Numbered from the stretch's first letter, positions 8,954-17,471 are shown. The stretch is DNA of 64,000 nt from Billgrantia saliphila (GCF_002930105.1 NZ_PJRN01000014.1:1-64000), one strand, 5' to 3'. Program-made: numbers and translations. The notes: generated by a model from the sequence alone, not told the origin.

Positions 8954-9002
8954 CCGCGCGCCGCGTACCCAAACCCTCAACGCCATAGCCACAGGAAATC
9001 CA

Positions 9003-10019
9003 ATGAACAACCAGCAGTTTCTCGACGTGATCTACACCCATACCGAAGGCGAGCCGACCTGCATCGTGCATGGTGGCATTCCCTATCCTTTTGGCGGCGA
9101 CATCCTCGACAAGCGTCGTTATCTTCAGCAGCACCACGACCATGTACGGACCAGTCTGATGCGCGAGCCGCGCGGCCACCAGCACATGTTCGGCGTGTTT
9201 CTCACTCCACCCTCCGATGCCGACCACGACGCCGGCATGCTGTGGATCGATGGAGAGCAATTCGTCGACATGTGCGGCCACGGCACCATTGCGCTCTCCA
9301 TGGCCATGGTGGCCCACCGCCTGGCGCCGCCGGCCCAGGAAGACGGCCTCACTCGCATCCGCTTCGAAACTACCGCCGGCACCGTGGTTTCCGAGGTGAA
9401 AGCCGACGCCGACAAAGTACACTGGACCCGCTTCGAAAATGTGCCTGCCTTCGTCATGGAACAGGACATTCCCGTGAACGTCCCCGGTCTAGGCATTCTC
9501 AGCGCCGACCTGGTATTTGGGGGCAACTTCTTCGCCATCATCCGGGTGCCCGCCGACAAGCAGCCGATCGGCCCCGACAATGGCAGTTTCTTCTCCCATG
9601 CTGGCCAGGCCGTGAAGGCCGAGCTCAACGCCCGTATGAAGATTAGTCATCCAACCCACCCGCACATCAACGGCCTGAACTTCGTCACTTTCTGGCACGA
9701 GGGCTCACAGTCGGATTCGCTCTACCGCAACGTCCACGTATTCTCCGATGGGAAGCTAGACCGTTCCCCCGGCGGCACCGGCACCAGCGCCATGATGGCC
9801 ATGTTCCACGCTCGCAACGAGTTGGAAGTGGGTCGCCCCATCCATTCCGAGGGCCTGCTCGGCAGCGGCCGCTTCACCGGGGAGATCCTTGGCGAAACGG
9901 AGATTGGCGGCTACCGGGCCATCCGCCCCAGCGTGCAGGGCACCGCCGAGCTGATCGGCTACGCCAAGTGGCTGATCGATGAACGCGATCCGGTAGGCCG
10001 CGGTTTCGTGATTCGCTAA
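9003..10019 (+). CDS. Proline racemase-family enzyme (hydroxyproline epimerase/dehydratase type) with Gly in place of the second catalytic Cys
   Basis: 338 residues, normal for the family. The first catalytic motif is intact (VDMCGHGTIA near residue 87). The second, usually DRSPCGTGT in racemases and epimerases or DRSPTGTGT in trans-3-hydroxy-L-proline dehydratases, reads DRSPGGTGTSA here near residue 255. One catalytic acid/base is therefore missing. A two-base mechanism looks unlikely, and a dehydratase-like or other one-base reaction is more likely. The ATG follows CAGGAAA. As the last gene of the TRAP operon it probably acts on the imported compound. Confidence 0.85.
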   Translation: MNNQQFLDVIYTHTEGEPTCIVHGGIPYPFGGDILDKRRYLQQHHDHVRTSLMREPRGHQHMFGVFLTPPSDADHDAGMLWIDGEQFVDMCGHGTIALSMAMVAHRLAPPAQEDGLTRIRFETTAGTVVSEVKADADKVHWTRFENVPAFVMEQDIPVNVPGLGILSADLVFGGNFFAIIRVPADKQPIGPDNGSFFSHAGQAVKAELNARMKISHPTHPHINGLNFVTFWHEGSQSDSLYRNVHVFSDGKLDRSPGGTGTSAMMAMFHARNELEVGRPIHSEGLLGSGRFTGEILGETEIGGYRAIRPSVQGTAELIGYAKWLIDERDPVGRGFVIR

Positions 10020-10047
10020 TCTCGCTCTTACTCAATTGACCTTACGA

Positions 10048-10076
10048 GTCGACGCCACGCGGCCAGTGGCGTCGAC
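10048..10076 (+). terminator. Stem-loop after the racemase-family gene
   Basis: Perfect 11-bp arms (GTCGACGCCAC and its complement) with a 7-base loop, 29 bases after the stop. There is no T-tract, so this may be a transcript 3'-end structure rather than a classical terminator. Confidence 0.45.
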
Positions 10077-10176
10077 ATATCGTCGCGCAGCCTCCCTGGC
10101 GCTTGCTGCGAGTTCTGGCCGTATGCCTCCTCTACTGTCGCTCCGCCCGAGATGGTGCCTTCAGTGTGGCTCAGTG
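10075..10176 (-). pseudogene. Decayed copy of the DUF72 gene 5' end
   Basis: Read on the minus strand, this holds a leader with GAGCGACAGTAGAGGAGGC, followed where the start codon should be by ATA and then CTCGCAGC, AAGCG and GGGAGGC. It parallels the intact DUF72 leader and first codons at 4770-4870. The rest of the gene is absent. It marks the right edge of the regulator-TRAP-racemase segment. Confidence 0.45.
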
Positions 10177-10646
10177 CCATAAAAGCGACAGTGCAGCTCG
10201 CGTATCTGCTCCGCCAGGCCCGGCGCCGGCCCCTCCACGACGATATCCGGCGCGACCTCCTGAATCGGTAAGGGGCGCACGGGGGCAGACGGCACGCCCA
10301 GTTCGCCAAGCCAGGTAGACAACTGCGCGGAAGAGCTGGCGTAGACGATACGCCCCAGCCCGACCCAACCATGCGCCGCCGCGCACATGGGGCAGTGCTC
10401 CCCCGAGGTGTAGACGGTGGCGGCGAGACGCTCTTCCGGGCTCATGTGAGCGGCCGCCCAGCGTGCCAGCTCGAATTCGGGGTGCCGGGTTCGGTCGCCC
10501 GTGGCCACGCGGTTGTGATCTTCGGCCAGCACACGCCCCTCACCATCGACGAGCACGGAGCCGAACGGTTCGTCGCCCTTCTCGAGCGCCTCGGTGGCCA
10601 ACGCCACGCAGCGGCGAAGGTGACGCAGGTCGTCGGAACTCAGCAT
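10161..10646 (-). CDS. Nucleoside/guanine deaminase-like protein
   Basis: 161 residues of the cytidine deaminase-like zinc fold. The zinc motifs are HPEFE near residue 56 (the usual form is H-A-E) and EHCPMCAAAHG near residue 84 (PCxxC type with H before the first Cys). The start EPFGSVLVDGEGRVLAEDHN fits guanine/tRNA-adenosine deaminase relatives. It likely hydrolyses an amino group on a purine-like substrate in the cytoplasm. Its start lies within the last bases of the DUF523 gene, so the two are co-translated. The Pro in HPE and the HCPMC motif deviate slightly from consensus. Confidence 0.85.
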   Translation of the reverse strand: MLSSDDLRHLRRCVALATEALEKGDEPFGSVLVDGEGRVLAEDHNRVATGDRTRHPEFELARWAAAHMSPEERLAATVYTSGEHCPMCAAAHGWVGLGRIVYASSSAQLSTWLGELGVPSAPVRPLPIQEVAPDIVVEGPAPGLAEQIRELHCRFYGTEPH

Positions 10647-11188
10647 GTGTACTCTCCTTTTCCTTCTCCCTCATCGGACCTGTCGCAGCGATCGCATGTC
10701 GCCTCGGCAGTAAGAAGCGCTTGCTGCGCGGCCTCGATGTCATGCTGGCCAAACACAGCAATTCCATTCTCTCTCAGTAAGGCGGTCGTCACTCCGATGC
10801 CGGGCACTTTCGTGCCCGCAAACTGCCCATCGTAGATGTGAGCGCTGCCACAGGAAGGGCTGTACTCAGCCAGTACCGCTACTCGAATGCCGTGACGTCG
10901 ACAGAGGTTCAACGCCATTTCCGCCCCGGCTCGAAATGCGCTCGTCACGTCCCGCCCGGCCTTTTCGATCACCCTTGCCTGCCCCTTGAGCACGGAGGCC
11001 CCATCACCCAGGCGGATCTCGGCGGGCGGGCGCGGAATGCTCATGCCGGCACTCACTTCGGGACATACCGACACCACACGCCCCTCGGCTAGCCAGCGTT
11101 CGAGGATGGCGGAAGGAAGAGACAGTGCGCCCGCGTCGTAGCGCACGTGGCTGCCCAGCAGGCAAGCGCTTATCAGAACTCTTTGCAC
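10640..11188 (-). CDS. DUF523 family protein
   Basis: 182 residues. The start is a GTG (VQRVLISACLLG) with a strong AGGAGG box 5 bases away; the in-frame ATG 14 codons upstream has no better site. Family features are ISACLLGSHVRYDAG, VSVCPEVSAGMSIPRPPAEI, the central AVLAEYSPSCGS and GVTTALLRENGIAVF. The conserved Cys residues (SACLLG, CPE, SPSCG) suggest metal or thiol chemistry, but the family has no settled function. It overlaps the deaminase gene by 7 bases. Confidence 0.85.
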   Translation of the reverse strand: MQRVLISACLLGSHVRYDAGALSLPSAILERWLAEGRVVSVCPEVSAGMSIPRPPAEIRLGDGASVLKGQARVIEKAGRDVTSAFRAGAEMALNLCRRHGIRVAVLAEYSPSCGSAHIYDGQFAGTKVPGIGVTTALLRENGIAVFGQHDIEAAQQALLTAEATCDRCDRSDEGEGKGEYTC

Positions 11189-11267
11189 TCTTTCCTCCTG
11201 TGCGTTCCGATGCAATCTTTTAGTTGCCAATGGAGAAGTGGCATCACCTCGATATGCTAGGTCGGCA

Positions 11268-12050
11268 TCAGTCCGTGGTCAGGCCGAGATAGCGGGGCTT
11301 GACGATTCCCATCAGTTCGTCATTGGCAATATGCAGTTCCGGCTGGCCAAGGGCGTAGGGGGCAATCTCGTAGACGTCGTACCGTACCGTCCACCCCATC
11401 TCGAGCGGCGCGACATTGCGACTCTCGCTAAACGGCCAGTTGGCTCGGAAATCCTCGTCGGCATCGATCTGCTCCAGCCAGCGCCGGTGGGCACGCGCCA
11501 GTACCTCGCGAAACGCCTCCTCTCGGCCTTCGATGAGCATCTCCTCGAGCGTCACGACGCGCCCCAGGCGCTCGTCGATGACCATGAACTCGGTCAGAGG
11601 CATACCGTGGGCTTGCCCGGCGTGGTAGACGAAGCTGTCGAGTTCGACGACCAGCAGGTCGTCGTGCTGGGCGTAGATCTGCGCCTCGAGCGTCGCCTGG
11701 CTGGCGGAGTGCAGGGGCCCGAACTGACGGGCGTCCTTGGCCTGGGCAAAGAACGCCTGCGCAAACGCTTCCCAGGAATCGGTCGACGGCTCATCGCTCC
11801 CATCGGTGAACCCCGTGCTCATGGAAAGCAGCGTTTGCCGCAGCCGTTCGCTCAGGGCGGGTGAATCGGGAAAGCGCAGCGCGTTCACCACCACCTCAGC
11901 GCAGCGATCGGGGGGACAGCCGGACTCCACGAACTTCACCTCGACCGCTTCAGGGACGATCCTCGAGGCAGTGCGCGAAGCCTCCTCGGCTTGACAACCT
12001 CCCAGCGCGAGCAGGCTCCCGACCAGCATGATGGCGTACCGACACGACAT
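11268..12050 (-). CDS. Lipoprotein with DUF4163/DUF3298 (RsiV-like) domains
   Basis: 260 residues. A lipoprotein signal ends in LALGGC (Cys 19). The body has a DUF4163-like region and, from about residue 140, a DUF3298 region (DERLGRVVTLEEMLIEGREEAFREVLARAH). Such domains occur in peptidoglycan deacetylase accessory proteins and anti-sigma factor RsiV, where they bind glycan or lysozyme. It is likely anchored in the periplasm. The ATG at 12050 follows GGAGGCACCTCC-type sequence. A role in envelope sensing is only an inference. Confidence 0.8.
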   Translation of the reverse strand: MSCRYAIMLVGSLLALGGCQAEEASRTASRIVPEAVEVKFVESGCPPDRCAEVVVNALRFPDSPALSERLRQTLLSMSTGFTDGSDEPSTDSWEAFAQAFFAQAKDARQFGPLHSASQATLEAQIYAQHDDLLVVELDSFVYHAGQAHGMPLTEFMVIDERLGRVVTLEEMLIEGREEAFREVLARAHRRWLEQIDADEDFRANWPFSESRNVAPLEMGWTVRYDVYEIAPYALGQPELHIANDELMGIVKPRYLGLTTD

Positions 12051-12061
12051 GGAGGTGCCTC

Positions 12062-12505
12062 CTAAAGGCGCTTGGCGAAGAACGCCATATTGTCGCTGCA
12101 ATGAAAACCGAGTCCCTGGTAGAACCCGGCGGCAGGGATGGTACGGTCGGTGGCGAGATAGATCGCCCCCGCGCCACGCATCGTCAGCTCCCGTTCCAGG
12201 GCGCTGTACAGCTGTGTCCCCACGCCCTTCGACTGCTGAGAGGCGCTCACGCACATCTCGCGCAGATAAAATAGGCTGTTGGTGCAGAAAGGCTCAAGAG
12301 TGCCCAGCGCAAAGCCCACGATATCGCCTTGCTCATCGGTTTCCGCAAGCATGCCCACGAAACCATGGGAATCGTGAAAATGCGCGAGGCGGGCCAAGGC
12401 GCGCTCGGCATTCCAGGGTTCCTTCCACGGCTCGGCGACGAACACCTGCGCATAGAGACGCGCGCAGTCTTCGAGATCGTGCCGCTCCAGTCGACGTAGC
12501 TGCAT
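12062..12505 (-). CDS. GNAT-family N-acetyltransferase
   Basis: 147 residues, one GNAT domain. The acetyl-CoA pyrophosphate-binding loop reads QQSKGVGTQLYSALE (Q/RxxGxG/A) after the beta-strand LREMCVSAS. The C-terminal AAGFYQGLGFHCSDNMAFFAKRL is the usual end of the fold. The substrate is unknown. It ends 12 bases before the lipoprotein gene start, so the two may share a transcript. Confidence 0.9.
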   Translation of the reverse strand: MQLRRLERHDLEDCARLYAQVFVAEPWKEPWNAERALARLAHFHDSHGFVGMLAETDEQGDIVGFALGTLEPFCTNSLFYLREMCVSASQQSKGVGTQLYSALERELTMRGAGAIYLATDRTIPAAGFYQGLGFHCSDNMAFFAKRL

Positions 12506-12551
12506 GTGTCGCTCGCAGGATTGCCAAAGGGTGTCATCGACGCGACGGAGA

Positions 12552-13190
12552 CTAGCGTCCCGAAGCGATTAGGGTACCGCCGGCTCCCATGAAGAGCCCG
12601 CCGGTCGTTCGGTGAAAGGCACGCATCCTTTTCGGGCTGTCGAACCAACGGCCGAGTCCCGACCCCAAGGTGGCGTATAGCGTCATCAGTGTCGTATCGA
12701 TGACCAGCCAGGTCAGCGCCAGGATGACGAACTGCAGCAGCTGCGGCTCGCCGACGGTAATGAAATTGGGGAACAATGCGGCAAAGAACAGCAGGTCCTT
12801 GGGGTTACCGATGCCCACCAGGAACCCTTGGCGGAACAGGCCGGGCACGGAGTGTTTCCCTGCCGGGCCAGGCATGGGGTGAGGCGCCGCCTCCAGCGGT
12901 GACCGGGGTACGGCAAGCCACGCCTGCAGCCCCAGGTAGATCAGGTAGGCGCCGCCGACCAGCTTCAGCAACATGAAGGCCGTTTCCGACGTCGCCAGCA
13001 CGGCACCGAGCCCGAGTGCGGATAGGGACATCAGCACCAGCGAAGCCACTCCGCCTCCAAGCACGGTGGCGATGGTGCGTTGCGGCCCGAACCGCAATCC
13101 ATGCGACGTGCACAACAGCGCAACGGGTCCGGGAAAGACGATCAGGGCCGTTATCACGCCGATATAGGTCAACCAGGTCCAACCATCCAC
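12552..13190 (-). CDS. LysE-family translocator
   Basis: 212 residues with six hydrophobic segments. The N-terminal ALIVFPGPVALLCTSHGLRFG and the later GGAYLIYLGLQAWL, GFLVGIGNPKDLLFFAALFPNFI are standard LysE/RhtB features. It probably exports an amino acid or small metabolite. The start is GTG (reads Met-Asp-Gly-Trp) preceded by AGGGAAGGG. It is the second LysE-type gene in the window and is not closely similar to the first. Confidence 0.88.
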   Translation of the reverse strand: MDGWTWLTYIGVITALIVFPGPVALLCTSHGLRFGPQRTIATVLGGGVASLVLMSLSALGLGAVLATSETAFMLLKLVGGAYLIYLGLQAWLAVPRSPLEAAPHPMPGPAGKHSVPGLFRQGFLVGIGNPKDLLFFAALFPNFITVGEPQLLQFVILALTWLVIDTTLMTLYATLGSGLGRWFDSPKRMRAFHRTTGGLFMGAGGTLIASGR

Positions 13191-13303
13191 ACGTCGCCCT
13201 TCCCTGTAGTCTCGCCGCTACGGACGCCTGCCTACGGCCGCGTCCTCGGAACGAAAGCTCATCATCCGCTACCGACACCAAGCAGGCAAACGGAGCCCAC
13301 CGC

Positions 13304-14179
13304 CTACTTGCTCGCTTCGAGCTTGTCCTGCGTTCGCGTCTCGAAGTCGCTGGCGTCGTGGCGTTCATGCAACTGCTCCTCGGGCTCACCGAAGGTGCGG
13401 TTGACCATACGTCCACGCTGCACCGCTAGGCGAGTATCGATCTCCCTGGCCCAGCGCTGCACGTGCTCGTACTCCTGCGCCTGCAGGAACTCAGCCGCCT
13501 CGTAGACGCTATCCAGCACCAATTGGCCATACCAGGGCCAGATGGCGATATCGGCGATGGTGTAGTCATCGCCCGCCACATAGCGCGTCTGCGCCAGGCG
13601 CCGGTCCAGCACGTCGAGCTGTCGCTTGGCCTCCATGGTGAAACGGTCGATGGCATATTCGATCTTGATCGGCGCGTAGGCGTAGAAGTGGCCGAAACCG
13701 CCACCGAGATAGGGCGCGCTGCCCATCTGCCAGAACAACCAGTTGAGCGTCTCGGTGCGCCCGGCGGGATCACTCGGCAGGAACTCGCCGAACTTCTCGG
13801 CCAGGTAGAGCAGGATCGAGCCGGATTCGAACACCCGGGTCGGTGGCGTGGTGCTGTGGTCCATCAGCGCCGGGATCTTGGAGTTGGGATTGACTTCGAC
13901 GAAGCCGCTACCGAACTGCTCGCCATCGCCGATCCTGATCGGCCAGGCATCGTACTCGGCGTCCTTGTGGCCCAGCGCCAACAGCTCCTCGAACATCACC
14001 GTGGCCTTCACCCCGTTGGGTGTAGCCAACGAGTAGAGCTGAAACGGATGCTTGCCGACCGGCAGGGCCTTGTCGTGGGTCGGCCCGGCGATGGGCCGAT
14101 TGATACTCGCAAACTGGCCGCCGCTCTCCTTCTCCCATTTCCAGACCTTCGGCGGAACGTATTCGCTCTCTTGGCTCAT
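13304..14179 (-). CDS. yghU: Glutathione S-transferase, YghU type
   Basis: 291 residues, close to E. coli YghU (288). The extended N-terminus (YVPPKVWKWEKESGGQFASINRPIAG) is specific to this subfamily. It is followed by a thioredoxin-like domain (FQLYSLATPNGVKATVMFEEL, then the glutathione-binding FESGSILLYLAEKFG) and an all-helical C-terminal domain with the N-capping motif YTIADIAIWPW. These enzymes show disulfide-bond reductase and peroxide-related activity with glutathione. The ATG follows AAGGAGGTTCC. It is divergent from a DsbA-like gene, hinting at thiol homeostasis. Confidence 0.93.
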   Translation of the reverse strand: MSQESEYVPPKVWKWEKESGGQFASINRPIAGPTHDKALPVGKHPFQLYSLATPNGVKATVMFEELLALGHKDAEYDAWPIRIGDGEQFGSGFVEVNPNSKIPALMDHSTTPPTRVFESGSILLYLAEKFGEFLPSDPAGRTETLNWLFWQMGSAPYLGGGFGHFYAYAPIKIEYAIDRFTMEAKRQLDVLDRRLAQTRYVAGDDYTIADIAIWPWYGQLVLDSVYEAAEFLQAQEYEHVQRWAREIDTRLAVQRGRMVNRTFGEPEEQLHERHDASDFETRTQDKLEASK

Positions 14180-14412
14180 GGAACCTCCTTGGCGACAAAT
14201 GGCACGACTCGCTCCTTCGCCTGGGTTGGCGTCACGAGCGTTAGACCGACAAAGATAGCCGGTTAATGAAACCGCCGCGAGCCAGTCGTGTGGTGTCCCT
14301 GGCGACAAACGAAGATCATCCCCGCCTTCTGCTACGTTTACGGTATTCGCCCATGCGCCAGCACCTTTACGGCGCCTTTGCCTGCAATCCGGTGACTCAT
14401 CAAGGAGGACTT

Positions 14413-14964
14413 ATGGCCAACGATTGGCACGCCGATCCGCTCGTCTGGGGTCACGGCTCGCGTCTGCTCGAGGTCTTTCTGGAACCGACCTGCCCGTTTT
14501 CGGTGAAAACCTTCCACAAGCTGGACGATTTCCTGGCACAGGCCGGGGAATCGAAGGTTAGCGTACGAATCTGGCTCAACTCCCAGCCCTGGCACCTGCT
14601 TTCGCCGATCGTGACCCGCGCGATCGTGGCTGCCTCGACACTGGAAGGCGGCAGGGAGACCGCCAAGCGGGTCATGGCCGCCGTGGCCGATCGCCGCGAA
14701 GAGTTCGTTTTCGAGAACCACAGCACCGGGCCGAACCGGGACGCCACACCCAGCGACGTGCTCAAGCGCCTGGAGGAAGCCAGTGGCGTGGCACTCACCC
14801 AGGCCTTCGAGATCCCCGTCCTCGAAAGCGAGATCAAGCGCCACACCAAGTATGCCCGCCAGAACGGCATTCACAGTACGCCGACCTTCATGGTCGACGG
14901 ATTGGTTGAGCCCGGCATGGGCAGCGGCGACGAGGTGACAGAGTGGGTAAAGCGGTTCGAATGA
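14413..14964 (+). CDS. DsbA-like thioredoxin-fold protein with a CPFS active site
   Basis: 183 residues of the DsbA/FrnE-like thioredoxin fold, without a signal peptide, so cytoplasmic. The active-site position reads LEPTCPFSVKTF: only the first Cys of CxxC is kept. The cis-Pro region is IHSTPTFMVDGLVEPGM. A single-Cys site suggests isomerase, glutathione-linked or peroxidase-like chemistry rather than disulfide oxidation. The start was chosen from the AAGGAGG box 6 bases upstream. A terminator follows the stop. Confidence 0.85.
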   Translation: MANDWHADPLVWGHGSRLLEVFLEPTCPFSVKTFHKLDDFLAQAGESKVSVRIWLNSQPWHLLSPIVTRAIVAASTLEGGRETAKRVMAAVADRREEFVFENHSTGPNRDATPSDVLKRLEEASGVALTQAFEIPVLESEIKRHTKYARQNGIHSTPTFMVDGLVEPGMGSGDEVTEWVKRFE

Positions 14965-15009
14965 AGCCCTGGGTGCGCTGCGTAAGTGGCGTCTAACGCA
15001 GTCTCTCGC

Positions 15010-15041
15010 AAAAGCCGTCATTCACTGGAATGACGGCTTTT
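15010..15041. terminator. Bidirectional rho-independent terminator
   Basis: Stem AAAAGCCGTCATTC / GAATGACGGCTTTT with a 4-base loop. The A-tract and T-tract on either side would let it serve the DsbA-like gene and the minus-strand fragment beyond it. Confidence 0.85.
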
Positions 15042-15044
15042 CTC

Positions 15045-15212
15045 TCAGCTACCGGCGGCACCTAAGGACAATGCCCCACTGGCCAGCAGCGCCATAAAGA
15101 ACAATGACACCAGAACACCGCTGGCTATGAGTCGAGCGAAAGAATCCGACCTTCTGGCCCGACCAACCCACAGGAAGGAAGCTACGAAAAGAGAAGAAGA
15201 TGAGCCATTCGT
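15045..15212 (-). pseudogene. C-terminal fragment of a membrane protein
   Basis: Minus-strand reading with no start codon nearby. About 50 residues, including a hydrophobic helix RLIASGVLVSLFFMALLASG, end in LGAAGS and a stop right beside the bidirectional terminator. Codon use is GC-rich like the host, unlike the AT-rich DUF2254 gene that adjoins it. It looks like the tail of a resident gene cut when the DUF2254 segment arrived. It could also be a small intact gene with a rare start codon. Confidence 0.4.
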
Positions 15213-16534
15213 CAACCCACCGCCCTTTGGGGAAGATTCTTTGGCAAATCTAACTTGTGTACTCCTTCGCTTAATCTCTCCTCCACAAATTTCACTTCCA
15301 AAGGATCCGCATAGTTATTTGAAATAATGTCAATTATACGCTCAGCGTGCTGCTGGATCACTAGCTTATCTTCGTCATTTGCAAAATTGGACAAAGTCTT
15401 GAAGGCCTTAAGAAGCGATAGACATATGCTCAAATCACCCTTCCCGTAATGAAGAATAGGGTTAAACAATCGGAACAATAAGCTATCAAAACTTTCTTCA
15501 TGCCAAGACACGAGGCACTTATTATCTGAATCGACGATCATGTTGCAAGGCGTTATCTTAAGACGCTGCGTGAGCAATTCCGTTATTTGATGAATACACA
15601 GCCTTGCAGTGCCAGGATCGTTGATTCCAGGCGAGAGAGACTTAACAGCCACCTCCATCAATTGCGTAAACCCGTTGATATAATGATCTTTCGTAGACTC
15701 GCCTTCAGCATAATCAAGGCAAGAAATAATTTTATTGTTAACTTCATCGTCAGGTTTATTTTTAGTCGCAACTCCGAATATTGGGAAGTTGGAGACGACA
15801 AAGTCACCAAAACTGAAATTCAAATGTATCACCATGCCTTTATTTAGAGATATTTTTGCCAGGGCATCGAGGTCCGCACTCTGAATATAACCGCTATCCT
15901 GGGAATATATTGCGTAGTCAATCTGATTGCGAGAACCACAGCATCCACTTATGAAGCGCTCGTTTCTTTCCCTTTTCTTCATTTTTTCCAAGGAAGCCTG
16001 CGTCGATCGAAGCAATTCTTGTGTGATTGCATTGATTTGTACAGACTGTGAAGCGGTATGAATAAAAAAAACAAATAACATAAGGCTGTTTATCACCATT
16101 GCCGCACTTAAGTAGACCGCCAAGGAACGCCAGGTATCAGGCGAGCTTCCTTCCATAGGAACCAATAGGAGAAATAAAATATATAAAATAGTCCCTAGAT
16201 AATGCCCAAGCACATGCTGGTGTCTTTTCTCCTTCATCAGGCTAAAAACTAGCTTATTAGAGAAATTGCTTCCCGCCTGAGTAAGGACGGACATAACCAT
16301 TGAAAAGCTAAACACGACTAGCGAAATCATTCCCGCCATAAGGGTTGCGAGTAAGGTCCGCGCCGCATCAGTGTCACTGAATTTTATTGCATTCAAAAAA
16401 TCTGGTAAATTCTGCACTTCAAGTGAAACTACCAATATGCCCAGAACGACATAAATGAAAATTATCTTACTTGTTGTATAAGCAATGCTATCGCGAAGAT
16501 TTTTTACATAACGAAATCGTTGTGAAATATTCAA
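15212..16534 (-). CDS. DUF2254 membrane protein, AT-rich
   Basis: 440 residues. The N-terminal half has four strong membrane helices (around 22-42, 64-90, 110-130 and 140-165), with MISLVVFSFSMVMSVLTQAGSNFS typical of DUF2254. The cytoplasmic C-terminal half includes AVKSLSPGINDPGTARLCIHQI, the most conserved part of the family. Function is unknown. The start appears to be TTG with AGGGACGGA upstream. Base composition is strikingly AT-rich compared with both sides, with codons such as AAA, ATA and TTA common, indicating recent transfer. Confidence 0.85.
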   Translation of the reverse strand: MNISQRFRYVKNLRDSIAYTTSKIIFIYVVLGILVVSLEVQNLPDFLNAIKFSDTDAARTLLATLMAGMISLVVFSFSMVMSVLTQAGSNFSNKLVFSLMKEKRHQHVLGHYLGTILYILFLLLVPMEGSSPDTWRSLAVYLSAAMVINSLMLFVFFIHTASQSVQINAITQELLRSTQASLEKMKKRERNERFISGCCGSRNQIDYAIYSQDSGYIQSADLDALAKISLNKGMVIHLNFSFGDFVVSNFPIFGVATKNKPDDEVNNKIISCLDYAEGESTKDHYINGFTQLMEVAVKSLSPGINDPGTARLCIHQITELLTQRLKITPCNMIVDSDNKCLVSWHEESFDSLLFRLFNPILHYGKGDLSICLSLLKAFKTLSNFANDEDKLVIQQHAERIIDIISNNYADPLEVKFVEERLSEGVHKLDLPKNLPQRAVG

Positions 16535-16715
16535 TTTATCGTCCGTCCCTGAACTCTATTAGCCCTAGCCCTCGTTGCACTGGGCACTATATCTAGGATA
16601 GCAGGGATTGATGGACACGGTCGGCCACGTTGCTCAAGCCGACCTGGTATCGCTGCCAGGAACCGCCGTTCTTGGCAGCATATGAATTTAGCGCTCCAGC
16701 TAAGTGACAACTGCG

Positions 16716-17471
16716 TTATAGATGCCGAGCGAAGAAGTCGAGCAGAAGTTGATGATGCCGGTTTTCGCCGGCGCTGCCGGGAAGGTGGTCCTCTCTTTCG
16801 TAGTAATGCACTTCGGGTTGGCGCCCGTGCGCTTGCAGCCGCTGCTCCAGGCGCCGTGTCATTTCCACCGACCACATGCGATCCTCGGTGCCATGAGAGA
16901 GAAAAAGCGGTCCCAAGTACCGCTCCACCTCGATTGGCGTTGTGGGAAGCAAGCCCTCATGGGAGTCTCGCCATTTCCATGCTCGATTATTGGCATCCCA
17001 GGCCTGCCAGCCGGGGTCACCCGCATCGCGATAGCTACGTGAATCGAAGGCACCGCAGACGACATCCGGCGGGCTATGCGCTGCGATGGCCTCAGGAAGC
17101 CCTTCCAGCCCCTCCTTGGCCATCAGCGAAGCCAACAATAAGGCATGCTCGGCGCCACGCGAGACGCCATAGAGGCCAACGCGAGGCCCGACGCAGGGAA
17201 ATGCACGCAGTGCGGCCAGCGCTTCGACGCTGCGGTCGAGCGGGTAGTCGTTGATATGCCCCGCGTTCCAGGCGTTGCCACCGCTGGAGTAGCCGAGCGG
17301 AAAGGCTAGAAAACCATGGGCGGCCATGATGGCTGCGTTGCGATGACTCCAGCCCGACCAGGCCCCCTCCGAGCCATGCAGGATCATCACGGCCGGGAAC
17401 GGTCCCTCCCCCGGCGGGCCATAGGTCGTGCCCCACTCGGGCAAGAGACGGCGGACGATTCTTAGCTGCAT
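16716..17471 (-). CDS. Alpha/beta hydrolase, dienelactone-hydrolase/BAAT C-terminal type
   Basis: 251 residues. The nucleophile elbow is LYGVSRGAEHALLLASL (G-x-S-x-G with Ser about 122). HGSEGAWSG provides the oxyanion region and YYEREDHLPG near the end supplies the catalytic His (EDHLP). The central PDVVCGAF segment and the SHGTEDRMW acid region match acyl-CoA thioesterase/BAAT C-terminal and dienelactone hydrolases. It has no signal peptide, so it is probably a cytoplasmic esterase or thioesterase. The ATG follows CAGGAGT. Confidence 0.85.
   Translation of the reverse strand: MQLRIVRRLLPEWGTTYGPPGEGPFPAVMILHGSEGAWSGWSHRNAAIMAAHGFLAFPLGYSSGGNAWNAGHINDYPLDRSVEALAALRAFPCVGPRVGLYGVSRGAEHALLLASLMAKEGLEGLPEAIAAHSPPDVVCGAFDSRSYRDAGDPGWQAWDANNRAWKWRDSHEGLLPTTPIEVERYLGPLFLSHGTEDRMWSVEMTRRLEQRLQAHGRQPEVHYYEREDHLPGSAGENRHHQLLLDFFARHL

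Noticed and set aside
7603..8988. 461-codon plus-strand frame overlapping dctM
   Set aside because: Composition is His/Arg-rich frame-shift noise; the dctM frame contains all the TRAP motifs.
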